A stretch of 64,000 bases of DNA, from NCBI GenBank assembly GCA_026122225.1, contig JANEZZ010001949.1, positions 1,302,001 to 1,366,000 of the forward strand, written 5' to 3'. Made by a program: the position numbers and the translations under genes. The notes below the pieces were generated by a model. It made no database searches. It was not told the origin of the DNA and saw nothing but the letters and a program-made list of their open reading frames with translations. Shown here piece after piece: positions 1 through 10,945 of this stretch (its first letter is position 1; each line of letters starts with the position of its first letter). The stretch is from Heloderma charlesbogerti (Eukaryota; Chordata; Lepidosauria; Squamata; Helodermatidae).

Positions 1-530
1 GAGAAGGTTACAGTAGCTGGGATTGTTTATCTTGGAGAAAAGGAAGGTAAGGGGAAACATGATAGAGGTCTACAAAATTATGCATGGTGAGGAGAATGTC
101 GATAGGGAGACATTTTTCTCCCTCTCTCGAAATACTAGAATCCGGGGTCATCCTATGAAGCTGATTGGTGGGAGGTTCAGGATAGATAAAAGGAAGTACT
201 TCTTCACACAGCACATAGTTAAATTATGGAATTTGCTACCAGGATGTAGTGATGGCCACCAATTTGGATGGCTTTAAAAGGAGGTTGAACAAATTCCTGG
301 AGGAGAAGGCTATCGGTGGCTACTAGTCTTGATGGCTATGTGCTACCTCCACTACCAGAGGCAGTGAGCCTGTGTACACCAGTTGCTAGGGAACATGGGT
401 GGGAGGGTGCTGTTGCACTCATGCCCTGCTTGTGGGTTTCTGGTCAACAGCTTGTTGGCTGCTGTGTGAACAGAATGCTGGACTAGATGGACCCTTGGTC
501 TGATCCAGCATGGTTCTTCTTATGTTCTAA
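1..530 (+). mobile_element. CR1 LINE 3' fragment (cut by window edge)
   Basis: The sequence runs through the degenerate C-terminal part of CR1 ORF2 (for example the GGRFRIDKRKYFFTQHIVKLWNL region near 165-235) into the 3' UTR and ends in the typical CR1 terminus TGATCCAGCATGGTTCTTCT followed by TATGTTCTA. A sister copy of the same family lies at 2481-3064. Stops and frame breaks show that it is dead. Confidence 0.88.
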
Positions 531-706
531 GTCTGTAAGAAATTATAAACATTGACCTTATTATCATTCTCCTGAGATTAAGTTCTTTGAATAAACCAAC
601 TAACTTCAGTACTGTCTGAAGTAAGTGTGTGTGCATTTGTGTGTGTGTGTGTGTCCATGTCCTTCAATGAGGAAGGAACCTTGTGGTTGTGAGCAGACAG
701 CCTAAA

Positions 707-842
707 GACCAGGTGGGCAACTTGTGGCCTTTCAGATGTTTTGGCCAACAACTCCCATGATCTCTTACCATTGGCTATGCTGACTAGGGCTGATGTGGGT
801 TATAGGCCAGAGCATTTTGAAGACCAAAAGTTGCCCACCTCT
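707..842. mobile_element. hAT-like palindromic MITE
   Basis: The ends are inverted: CCAGGTGGGCAACTT at left and AAGTTGCCCACCT at right. The body carries TTTCAGATGTTTTGGCCAAC and AACTCCCATGA, motifs shared with the copies at 18748, 49378 and 52936. A possible 8-bp target duplication is degenerate (about 5 of 8), so hAT membership rests on the terminal sequence. Confidence 0.65.
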
Positions 843-1195
843 ACCCTAGACCATGCCTGCATTACCTATCCAATAGTACATGGCTAGAATACATAGGTGT
901 TTGATCAAGTGCTCATGTATATAAACACTTTCCAGGATCATTGTGCTGGTGACTCCTGACTCAAACACTTGGTGGGAAGGAGTCCTTTGTAGTCCTATGA
1001 AGATCCTCTGACGATGAAGTTATTTTCATAGAAATTGGGGGGGGGGGGAATCTTCCAAACCCTAAAGTTAATATTAACTGAGACAATTTGGTTTGGGAAT
1101 TTTCTTTGAAAAAGCAAGTAAATAACTGATTTTTTGGAAAAAGATGTTCTAAATTTTTGTTACTTTGGTATCCCCATTTATCATTTTCATTTTAG

Positions 1196-1469
1196 GGGAA
1201 AGCTTACCGTGACCAGCAGCTTGTGCTTCTCCAGGACCATCTAGAAAGATATTACAGGAGCCGTGATCGCAAGTGGATTGTATTATTTCCAGAAGGTGGT
1301 TTTCTTAGAAAAAGAAGAGAAACCAGTCAGGCATTTGCCAAGAAAAACAATTTGCCATTTCTTACACATGTTACATTGCCAAGACTGGGGGCCACACAAG
1401 TAATACTGAAAAATCTGGTAGCTCAGCAAGAAAATGGAACTCTGGCAGGTGGAAATACTGCAGAAGCAG
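1196..1469 (+). CDS. LPGAT1: LPGAT1 internal coding exon (acyltransferase motif III exon)
   Basis: Internal exon of lysophosphatidylglycerol acyltransferase 1, an ER membrane acyltransferase that acylates lysophospholipids (first described for lysophosphatidylglycerol, later for sn-1 remodelling of other phospholipids). The sequence shows a polypyrimidine-rich acceptor ending in tttag at 1191-1195, 274 bp of open frame starting GKAYRDQQ, and a donor GTATGG at 1470. It contains the glycerolipid acyltransferase block FPEGGF (motif III, acyl-acceptor binding) within RKWIVLFPEGGFLRKRR, then SQAFAKKNNLPFLTHVTLPR, which I recognise from vertebrate LPGAT1. The exon ends in phase 1: its last G joins AA of the next exon to make Glu. 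The catalytic HX4D block must lie in upstream exons outside the window. The segment NGTLAGGNTAEA is the fast-evolving linker. No stop or frameshift is seen, so the gene looks functional. Confidence 0.96.
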
Positions 1470-2480
1470 GTATGGATCATTTAAAACATTTATAGAATCA
1501 ATAGCTGCCTGATCAGGGTCTCAAAACGAGTGTCAGGTTTTATTCTATGGTATACTTCATACTTCATATACCATGTTTTATATGCCAACCTGTTTACAGC
1601 CTGGATTTGTGGTAATTCATAAATTCGACCCTCATTCAAATTTATGCAACGCTTCTAAGGTGTAACAAATTCATTTCAGACCCTTCCATAATTAACAAAT
1701 GAGAATTGTTCCTTTAAAAAATGCCTGAAATAACTGGTTGTTCTTGGTTCATCTAACTGCTTCTATTTAACTGTTCTGGCATCATAAAGTACAGCATGCA
1801 TGTATGTGTGTAGGAGTGATATTGTGAGTAAGTGTGAGAGAGGTTTTTCAATAGTGATGTATAAATTATTACTTCTGTATCTTTGACTTTTTCCCTGTTG
1901 TGAGTCTATTACAAACCTTATTGCCAGAAGGAGAATATATAGCTCTCTCACCTACAGTGTTACAGAATTCAAAATTCTTCTCTGTTGGGTGTCTTTAAAA
2001 CAGTTCAACTGGAGTCGTTTCCTCCTCCTAGCATAGAGCAGTGATATCCACTATGGTGCCTGTGGGCTGGAAAGTGAAAAACACCGACTTAATGTCATGG
2101 AAATGAAGTCTAAAAAACTAATGGCATCCATTACTCCCCTAAAAAGAATTGAGATAACTTTCTCCCCCCCTCCCCAGTTGTCTATGCTCTCTCTTCAGTA
2201 ACACTATAGCTGTAGTGTCTGCAGCTTTGGGGTGGTTCTTCATGTGAACAAATCATTTCCAGGCAATTGTAGAATGCCATATTACAAGCATAGACTGCTT
2301 GGAGCAGAGAAAAGCATTTAGAAATTCAGCTGGCCATAATAATAAAGGTGTGCTTCCAGTGAATATCTAAAATGTTTTGAATACAACAGGGGGTATTTCA
2401 GATGCATGGCTCAGCGTGACTTGAATGTGTGTCCTACCTTCTCACCATTACCACTATTATGAGCCATCTGCTCATCTTAG

Positions 2481-3064
2481 AACCAAGAAAGGTGCAGGAA
2501 AGGGCAACCAAGGTGATGAAGGGGCTGGAGCAAGTCCCCTATGAGGAAAGGCTACAATATTTGGGGCTTTTTAGCTTAGAAAAAAAAGATAAGTAAGGGG
2601 GGACATGACAGAGGTGTGAAATCATGTATGGTGTGGAGAAAGTGGATAGGGAGAAGTTTTTCTTCTCATAATACTAGAACTCAGTGTCACCCAATGAAGC
2701 TGAATGGTGGGAGATTCAGGACAGGCAAAAGGAAGTACTTCTTCACACAGTGCACAGTTAAACTATGAAATTTGCTACTATAATATGTAGTGATGGCTAC
2801 CAACTTGGATGGCTTTAAAGGGGGATTAGACAAATTCATGGAGGATAAGGCTATCAATGGCTTCTAGTCATCATGGCTGTATATTATTTCCAGTATCAGA
2901 GGCAGTAAGTCTGTATACCAGCTGCTAGAGATTTCAAGCAGGAGGGTGCTATTGCATTCAGGTCCTACTGTGGACTTTCCATAAACATCTTGTTGACTAC
3001 CATGCAAACACAATGCTGGACCAGGTAGGCTCTGATCCAGCGTGGCTCTTCTTATATTCTTATG
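2481..3064 (+). mobile_element. CR1 LINE 3' fragment
   Basis: Starts in ORF2 coding for a [24 protein letters not shown] stretch and ends with TCTGATCCAGCGTGGCTCTT plus CTTATATTCTTATG, the same 3' terminus as the copy at 1-530. The reading frame is broken by frameshifts, and the A-run near 2579 adds slippage. 5'-truncated, as is usual for CR1. Confidence 0.88.
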
Positions 3065-3126
3065 TCTACCCCCGTTCTCCATTTTAATTAGACTAGCCCC
3101 CTCTTTTTCCCTTGCCTGATGGGCCT

Positions 3127-3241
3127 CCAGGGAGGGAGCACCCAGAGGAAAATGGCAGTTAGCAGGATCAAGAATGTCTGGGTCAGTCTGAAGCTCCCAC
3201 CTTTACTGCCATTTTCCTCTGGGTGGTCCCTCCCTCCCTGG
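3127..3241. repeat. Near-perfect hairpin (about 34-bp arms)
   Basis: The left arm at 3127-3159 (CCAGGGAGGGAG then ACCCAGAGGAAAATGGCAGT) is the reverse complement of the right arm at 3205-3241, with one small bulge. The loop is about 45 bp. No known element was recognised; it may be the core of a foldback transposon. Confidence 0.8.
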
Positions 3242-3479
3242 TGACCAGCATTAGTGCTTATAGGCATGTTATATAGCTCTTTGATAGGATCCAAGATGAG
3301 CGAAACCATCCATAGTTTTCAACTTTTAGTTTTCACTTGCGAACTCTTTATGTTCTTTATGCATTTGTTTGAGTGTGATGGGGTCTGTTCCTGCTGACCA
3401 TAGTTCAGTTTCGAGTAAGCTTCCTATTCTACTATTTGCTTCTGTCTTTTGATTTTGTTTAATAGTTGCATATTTTGGT

Positions 3480-3748
3480 TGTATCTAATTTGTATTCCTC
3501 CACTGGTAGAAGGCTCTTTGATCCAGTGGAGGGTTCTGCCAGTGAAATATGGAGAGAGGTTATTTGGGTTATTTCCCCCTCTCCTGCAGCCCCCCATGCC
3601 ACCTCCCACATTCTGGAGCAGATTTTGGTTTGAGGCTGCAGAGGGGAGGGAGAATTGCTGAAAATTGCATCTCTCCCTGTTCTGTTGATGGAAGACTCCA
3701 CTGGATCAAAGAACCTTCCATCAGCAGAGGGACACCAACTGGATACAG
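3480..3748. repeat. Foldback element with about 60-bp arms
   Basis: The left arm (3480-3535) and right arm (3694-3748) are diverged inverted copies. The best-matching core is TTTGATCCAGTGGAG at left against CTCCACTGGATCAAA at right, and the outer parts GTATCTAATTTGTATTCC and GGACACCAACTGGATAC also pair. The spacer is about 160 bp and GC-rich. This looks like a non-autonomous DNA element of unknown family. Confidence 0.7.
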
Positions 3749-4935
3749 CACTTTGGTTTCTTTTTTCCTTGGTGTCTCTTTTGATAGTTTGATGTTTTCT
3801 CTTTGCTACCTCCCCATCCTGTCCCTGAAGGCTGAGGCAGTGAGACTGGTTTCATGGTTTCAGTATCTAGTCATTTTCAGATGATGCCTTTCTCACCTTG
3901 ATATTCTTTTTCTTGACTTGGTATTTGTGCTGTGTGCCTTTTTGCTCCAGTTTTTGCTGTTTGTCAGGTGCGGAAACATGAGAATGCAACCATGAGCTTC
4001 CAACAAATGATTTTGGGGTGGGAGGATATTTGCAGAGGAGAAGAGATGAATGGGAAGGGTGTATGTTTAATCCGTGTGACCACCCCCTAATTTTTCCTCT
4101 TTGATTCCTCCTTCCAGTTACTTTTCCCAAATTGGTCAGGAGAGCCTATCTTGGAACTAGGCTGGGAAGTAGAGCTATCTGATCCTTTCATATATTTTTT
4201 TCTGTTGGAAAGCTTTTCTCCTTTGTTCATTGCTTCCAGCTGTTTTAGATGATTTTTTATATGCATATAGACTGCATCTCTGATCCAGCTGTTTCATATT
4301 TTATGCTTAGTCTCTGGTCAGATTCCTCCACTTATTTTTGGCGATCATATTTCTTAATCTTGTTTTTCAGTTCTGATTGCACCGCTTATGTCTTTGCAAG
4401 CTGTTCTTTCTTACTTTATGACCACCACCTCATTAATTTTCAGGTTGCTCACTCTGCTCCTTTCCCACAATTTTGTGCTATTTTTTGTGATTTTTCATCG
4501 CAATTAACACTTTCTTCTGTTCTTTTTCTTATTTATCTTTTCCCTCTATAAGTTAGCTGTATATTTTCCATTTCTCTGACATATTCATACTTAATTTTCC
4601 TGTTTTTATTTGTTCATCCTATCAGTCAGCAACCTTAGTTTAATTCTCTTCTCAGGTTATATTGTTCCTTGTGTTACGGAGGGCAGGAGACCTTCTGCAT
4701 AAGCTAAGGGGTATGCAAGTTCCTCTCACTGTAATGTATTTGTTCAGTTATGCTAAAATATATTACTTTCCCTCCTTGACTATCTTCTCATCCTCAGTGT
4801 TCTACTGTTTAGAATTTTTCTTTATCCCACTCTTCCTTCTCTTTCACCTTTCCTGATCCACTCAGGATTTTGCTTGTGTACTGATAAAATCACATCCATT
4901 TTTAAACTACTTTTAGAGCACGATTTGACTATTTT

Positions 4936-5560
4936 CACTATGGAAATCCTGAACGAATGCTTGACAACAGTAAGAAAGTGGATGGGTGGGAACAAACTTA
5001 ATCCAAGTAATATGGACACACTGGTTGGGTTTGCACGATCATAGGGGTAAAAGAGGCCATCATGGCTTCTCACCCCGCACATGCCATGCGCATGGCAATT
5101 GTTTACATAATTACCCATGCTGCAGCGCAGGTTTGCATGTCGTTCAAGCCTGGTGTGCGGTGGGGGTGGTTTTGTACCCACCGTACAACCCACAATGTGC
5201 AATAGGTGTTGTAGGGTGAATCCAAACCAATCCACTCCATGCTGTGGGCCGGGTTCAGATGATACACCAACCCACGCTGCAGTGCAGGTAATTATGTGAA
5301 CAATGGTGTGGGGGCAGGGAAATACGGGGTTGCATTCCTCCTTAAATCACAGGTTCACCACTTCAGGGTGCTCCTTGACATGGTGTTACTTCTCTATGCT
5401 CACATAGCGGCGGTGACTGGGAGTGAGCTATCTATTTGTTTGTGGCCTCAGTTCAAAGTGCTGTTTCTTATTTTTAAAGCCCTAAACACTTTGAGACCTT
5501 AAGGACTGCTGCCATCCCCATATGGATGGGGTATGATGAACAAGTGACTTTTTGTTTGAG
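4936..5560 (+). mobile_element. L2-clade LINE fragment, interrupted
   Basis: Translation at 4940-5010 reads MEILNECLTTVRKWMGGNKL, the L2 reverse-transcriptase C-side motif. The L2 frame resumes near 5370-5500 with LLDMVLLLYAHIAAV and FKVLFLIFKALNTLRP. Between them lies a GC-rich repeat (5026-5330). The copy is old and non-coding. Confidence 0.65.
5026..5330. mobile_element. Repeat 'D' inserted in an L2 fragment
   Basis: Starts GGGTTTGCACGATC, continues with GGGGTAAAAGAGGCCATCAT, GTTTACATAATTACCCATGC and TACCCACCGTACAACCCACA, and reaches GAATCCAAACC. The copy at 40706-40940 shares all of these blocks. The roughly inverted ends suggest a non-autonomous DNA transposon. The part 5240-5330 looks like a second, partial unit (ACCCACGCTGCAGTGCAGGT). 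Confidence 0.6.
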
Positions 5561-5652
5561 CATCAGTGGTCTAAAATGCTCTTTCCTTGAGAGGCACATA
5601 TGGCCTTGTTGTTATATGCCTTCATCTCCAATACAGAGAAAGGAGAAGGCTT

Positions 5653-5740
5653 GCAGAAAGGAGCTCCACTGACCTGTCCCATCCAGGAAACGAGTGTTTC
5701 TGCTCATTTCTGAAATTGCTGTCAGAAGCACTATTTTCTG
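5653..5740 (-). repeat. Repeat 'E', inverted relative to the copy at 28130
   Basis: Blocks GGAGCTCCACTGACCTGTCC and TTTCTGCTCATTTCTG match, in reverse complement and with scattered differences, the segment at 28135-28215. The family is not recognised. Confidence 0.6.
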
Positions 5741-6439
5741 TTTTGCTCATGGTAGGTCTCGCTAGCACAACAGAAACCGTGGGAGCAGCAGCAGTATTGA
5801 ATACTGCCCATAGTCTTTTAGAACAAAATGCTGTAATTATAGTTGTATGATGAAGATACACCACAAGTTAAATGAGTTTAGATCTCATCTGTAGGAGTGT
5901 GAGTGTATGGGGAAAGAGAGAGCGTTATTCATTTGATTTGCTTGGAGGTTTTTTGTTTTTTGTGGGTTTTTTGCTGTCTGGCTATTTTCTAGCATGTCAA
6001 ACAAGGTTTCTTCTCCCTGAAACCTTGACACTGATGGCTGGTGCTGCCCAATATTTGAGCTTATTGCAGTTGCTTGGCAGTTTCATTGGTCTTGTCATTG
6101 GTGTCCTTTCTACTGTCCTTCCTTCTTTGACAGTGTTGATTTATAACTGTACAAGATAAGGGACTGGTATCCTTTCATATAATAAATCTTGTCAAGAGCG
6201 TACTGCATACACAGCAAACTCTTGATATTCTTCAGGGTGTGAATTTTTTCACCCAGACAGCTTACTTTTAATGAAGTTAATAGAGTATTGCTTAAGTATT
6301 GCTTTTAATGTTGGTGTTCATACTGCTTCCAATTTTTAAAAACAACATTGATTTATAGATGAATAGACTCACTATCACACTTCGACAGTATGAGTAGTTT
6401 CAAGTTTCTCTCCATTTTTATATGGACACGTTTTTGACC

Positions 6440-7625
6440 ATTTTTTGTCTTACTAGAGGCCCAGGTGGCCAGCCTTAGTGGTTCAGAGCATCTTCACCCA
6501 GCTTTTGGTTGGTTCGCCAGCTGCAGCCTTGCCTGGACAGGCTAGAGTTATCCATGCTGTGTAATCTCCAGGTTGTGTTATTATTATGCATTATACATGG
6601 GGCTGCCCATGAAGATAATTTGGAAGCTCAACTAGTGCAGAATTTGGCACCTAGAATTCTGACTGGTTTGTCTAGGTGGAGCCAATTCACACCAATTCTG
6701 AAAGAATTACACTAGCTGCCTATTCATCTGAGCCCTGTTCAAGGTGCTGGTGCTTACCTTTAAAGCCTTGAATGACTTGGGAACCAAATACCTTAAGAAG
6801 TGCCTCCACACATATCTACCTGCCTGTCCACTGAAATTGTCAGATGAGGCTCTTCTCTGAGTGCCTTCAGTAAGAGAAGTGCATTATGATGGCATGTAGG
6901 AAAGAGCCTTTTCTGTGGTGGCGCCCTAACTTCCCAAGGGAAATTTTAGGTGCAGGGTAAAACATTTCTATTTGCCTTGACATTTTCAACTTAGAGAGCA
7001 ATCCTATGGCCGCTACATAGCATCTGGGGCACCATAGGATGCTGTAGATCTCCTGTCTCTGAGCCATAGACAGAGCTATGAGTGTGGAGAAGGAAATCCG
7101 ATCATGGATCTTACCTCCCTCACCCCTCCCAGCTGCCATGAAAAGCTTGTTTTACGAGGTAGCAATTGTGACCTTGCAAAAGAAGTCAGAGAGGGAGAAT
7201 AGGGGGCGTGTTGGTGGGAGGGGAGGGGAAAGGAGAGGCCAGGATATACAGCATCCTATGGCCTCTCCAGTCCCCTCCCTGCACATCAAAAAGTAAGTCA
7301 GCTGGACGGGCTTAGAGGCCTATCTAGCTGCTTTTTGTATGTTAAACGGAGGCAAAATCGCTTCTGTCCTACTCTCACCCTTCCTGGCTCTTGCCAGCAA
7401 GGCATAAGATTGGTAGAAGACTCCAAACCTGGAGCCCTCTGTCTATTGGGTCACAACCCATAGAATTGCACTTGAAATGGTATTTAATATGGTTTTCAGC
7501 TGATCGATGAATTTTGTTTTAATTTCAGTTGTATGGATTGAGGTTTTATTGTGTTTTTATTACATTATAGGTGTAATATTATGTTTGTAAACCACACTGG
7601 AGCCCACTTTGGTGGGTGAAAGGTG
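6440..7625 (+). mobile_element. L2-clade LINE 3' part with a nested insertion
   Basis: A broken frame reads LVQNLAPRILTGLSRWSQFTP then ILKELH, corresponding to the L2 block LVQNAAARL...HITPVLKELHWLP. It is followed by ERAFSVVAP and a region ending near 6990. The A/T-rich 3' tail with AAACCACACTGGAGCCC resumes at about 7473-7625. The 480 bp between are a separate element (6991-7472). Confidence 0.75.
6991..7472. mobile_element. Non-autonomous element 'A', copy 1
   Basis: Begins TTAGAGAGCAATCCTATGGC and ends CCCATAGAATTGCAC, a degenerate terminal inverted repeat. It splits the L2 fragment around it. Related copies lie at 37515-37924, 51846-52268 and (partial) 16930-17073. No coding capacity. 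Confidence 0.65.
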
Positions 7626-8425
7626 GCCTTTCACCCACCAAAGATGTAGATTGTTATGTCTGCTTTAAAAAAAAATTTTTTTTGAATTACACACTTAAAT
7701 GACAGGGTTCTGATATCATTTTTAGGAGTTGTTTGGGGGCAATAGCTAACTCTATTTGAATATAGGTGAGTTTCTTGTATATTGCATCCAGCTGTCTGGC
7801 TGATGAACAGTTGCATTAGCTCTATATTATTGCTTTGGATTTTGACTCCTGGCAGCTTTAAGTTTCAGACCAGCTTAATCAATTGTTCCCCTGCCTAAAC
7901 CCAGTCTCTAGTTGTTCTGTATAAGCACATCTCCTATGTAAGCATAACCCTGCAATGAGCATCCACTTCAGCCCAATACTTAACAGCCCCTGACTTCTGC
8001 AGCACCAGTTTCTTTGGGCTGGAGTTGAAGTGGCCTTAGAAGAGGAGCCAGAAGTGAGAAGTAGCGCAGGGGTAACATGGTGTGAGGTTCACAGTTGAAG
8101 GAGAAGGAAGGCTGTGTCCAATAAAGTCTCTACATCAACCTTTTCCAACCTGATTATGTTTGAGAAATCTAAATTAAAGCATTAATGCTGGACTTAAAAA
8201 AAAACCCTGTCAGTTAATTGGGAAAATAATGGCTGAACCAAGGAGTCGAAAAGGGCTTGCTTCAACACCTCCCACAACTCCTGTGTCAAATCTTAAAAAC
8301 ACAAGATTTAGCAGAAGTATTTACGATGATGAAAACCCTATCTTCGCAATTTTGGGGACTAGTTCAAAGGCTGGACTTAATTCAGAATTTGATCACTGAA
8401 ATGCAGAGAGCTGTGGATTAAATTA

Positions 8426-9034
8426 ATGCGTCACAGGAAAAAAATGGAGTCCAGAATTAATGAGCTTGAAGACCGAGTGGCAAGAAATGAAACTACAACA
8501 CAAGTTATTTGTAAGACTATATCTGACAGAATCTCTCAATTGGAGGCCTATACAAAGAGAGCCAACGTACATATAGTGGGGACTAAAAGCTTGTCTAATG
8601 ATGTGAAATTGTCTACTTTTGTGGACAAACTTTTGCATGAGATACTTTCTATATCCTCTGATTATTCTCTTGATATTGAGCAGGCATTTCGTGTACCAAA
8701 TCCTAAAGGGAATGATTATACAATTATAGTTCAATTTGCAAAAGTCTCCTCAAAGTGTTATATCCTGAATCTGGCAAAACAAGCTGGAAGTCTTTCCTGG
8801 AAACAGGATAAAATTATGCTGTTCCCAGATTACATCAAAGAAGTGGCGAATGAAAGAAGGCAGTTTATCAAAGCAAAGAATCTGGCAAAACAAATTAACT
8901 TACAATATTACTTAAAATATCCTGCTACACTTCGTATTGTGTCTGAAAACCAGATGAAGAAGTTTACGAATCATGAAATGGCAGAGGCTTGGTTGAATGT
9001 TAAAATGCATGAGGACTCTGTCACAATTCCATGA
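8426..9034 (+). pseudogene. L1-type ORF1 protein (RNA-binding), N-terminus broken
   Basis: An open frame of 202 codons. Residues about 3-45 are a heptad-patterned coiled coil (MESRINELEDRVARNE, then ISDRISQLEAYTKRAN). Next come an RRM-like domain starting NVHIVGTKSLSND and a C-terminal domain with IMLFPDYIKEVANERRQFIK and TLRIVSENQMKKF, laid out as in L1 ORF1p (Transposase_22 family). L1 ORF1p forms trimers, binds L1 RNA and acts as a chaperone. The natural start is probably ATG 8229, but a stop or frameshift near 8398 separates it from this frame, so the full protein cannot be made. The first Met at 8426 is only the first available start. Confidence 0.72.
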
Positions 9035-9282
9035 AATTGAATTTCTAAACAACTACTGTTAACTGCTTGTGTGTAGCTTTCATGATCTAGGCTAACTCAG
9101 AAGAAATGATTTTATACATATTTCTTTACCTTTATGTATTTTCTTTTTATTATTATTTTTCTCTCTTTCACTTTATGTTCTATTTTATATTTTAAAATAG
9201 ACAAAATATGCAGTATAAAATATTATTGATTGTTGAAGATTCATCTTGAGTTTTATTATTATACAATACTATATTCTCTCAT

Positions 9283-9302
9283 TATTATTATTATTATTAT
9301 TA
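9283..9302. repeat. (ATT)n microsatellite
   Basis: About seven perfect ATT units inside the 3' UTR of the L1-like element. Confidence 0.85.
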
Positions 9303-10877
9303 CTAATATTCAGGCTTTTGAGAATGAAGTGTAGAACTGTTGCGTTGATATAAAAGATTGTTTTACTAAATTGTAAGATTGTATAATATAGTTTTTTTAA
9401 ATAGTACCATTGGAGGTTGGGAGATGTTGGAGTTTATAATGCTTAAGGGGTGGAGAGGGAGGGAGGGGGAAAGAACTTGTTTAGTTTTTCTTGACTTCCT
9501 TTCTTCCTCTCCTTTCTTTTTTCCTTTCTTTCTTCTCTTTCTGTTATTATGATGTCCTAACAAAAATATTGTATGGATGAGAATTGAAGTATTGAGTAGG
9601 TTGTTGGTAATTTTGGTAGTGTTTATAAAGATTAAATAAATAAAAATATATTAAAAAAACAAAAACAAAACAACTGCATTACTTATTTTGGTCCATAGAT
9701 AGCAGCAACTTGCTACAGCAGTGTGTTCTAAAATCTAGACCTAGGTAAAATATGCTCGGTTATTTGTTTGTTCATACTGTGATTTCTTTGTGAAATCAAA
9801 TTTCACTATAAATTGGGGTTTAATGTTAAGTATTTCTGGCTTTTATTGATAAATATTGAATAATCTACAGATACATTTATATACATTAATGTTATGTTTA
9901 TTCATTGCCTGCAAGTGCTCTGAAAAAAAACTTTTGTAATTTTCATTACACCACATCTGAAGTGATGTCTTGTTTGGTTTATGTGGAAGGGTAAATATGC
10001 TCCTCATCTTAGATTGGGGGTTGTTTTTTTCTCATGTGTCAAGATGCATATAATCAACAAATCCTGGCCTAGTTCAAATCATACACAGCCTACACTGTGT
10101 GCTTTTAAGTGTTTAGTCTTAGCATGCGTTACACAAAACAAGAAACAAAGAGCAAAATGGTACCGTGTGTGAAAGGAGGGAGGGGGTTGTTCTAGCTCCC
10201 AGCCGTGTAGGCAGGGAGAAACAGTTACCAAAGTAGACTGCCACCAACACTTACGTCCACCTCAGCCTGAGCCAGGAGACTCTCAGACCTTACAGGGTAC
10301 CCCTAGGATTTAGAAATAAGGGCCCAAGCCAGCACCCTCGCTCAAAGTCCTAGACTTGAAACCTTAAATGGTAGCAATAACCAAGAGGAAAACTCTGGAC
10401 TTCGTACTAAGGCTTAATTGGAATAAAGCACACACTTTCAATTATGATAGGTAGTAAGTTTATTTACAAAGTGGAAGGAGAAAAGAGATAACACACAAGA
10501 CAGAGCAGTCTTTGGAAACATTACTTGGGGGGGGGGACCAACCTGAACCTGGCTATACATACCTAAGCACAGGTCTTCAAATAGGACAGGGTCTAAACTG
10601 TGATATTGAGAGTCACAAGCCAAAAGCAAGGCAGAGACAAAATGAAACCAGATGAAGACACAGGGTAGCAGTAGCCAACCAGAACAGCATGAAATAACAC
10701 ATGCAGGTGGCTTAATGAGTGCATGCAGGCCCATCTTCATGAAATAGAGTTTTTACAGGCAGCTAGAACACAAAAAAATTGATTTCTTGACACCATGCCT
10801 TTTACTTTGACCAGTTCCCCCATCTCCCAAGTTTTGAAATCTGTTAATCAAGCTGGATATTCATAGGAGGGAGCAAT

Positions 10878-10945
10878 TTAAGAACCTATGAGCAATCCTG
10901 CTGGGTTAGGTCAAGAATCTACCTAGTCCAACATTGGCCAGCCAT
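10878..10945 (-). mobile_element. CR1 3'-end fragment
   Basis: The sequence CCTATGAGCAATCCTGCTGG followed by TTAGGTCAAGAATCTACCTAGTCCAACATTGGCC corresponds to the reverse complement of the CR1 terminus (compare 12477-12560). Only about 65 bp is left. An L2-like tail (TATTTATAGACTGCTTTTTG) follows at 10968. Confidence 0.55.

Larger units (their letters stand above)
8229..9672 (+). mobile_element. L1-like, ORF1-only retroelement (HAL1-like) with poly(A) tail
   Basis: An ORF1 (MAEPRSRKGLASTPPTTPV at 8229, then frame-broken near 8398) leads into the long frame 8426-9034. It is followed directly by about 580 bp of non-coding DNA and an A-rich end (9640-9672), with no ORF2 (endonuclease/RT) sequence. 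The 3' part has a G-rich polypurine tract at 9448-9473, a feature of L1 3' UTRs. This layout equals that of half-L1 (HAL1) elements of mammals, or of a single L1 with ORF2 deleted. The 5' boundary is unclear and no convincing target duplication was found. Confidence 0.7.

Noticed and set aside
4822..5235. 137-codon minus-strand frame
   Set aside because: Antisense to an L2 fragment and repeat D; no family resemblance.
8112..9690. Target-site duplication GCATTA around the L1-like element
   Set aside because: Six bases at 8178 and 9674 are too short and too common in AT-rich DNA to count as evidence.
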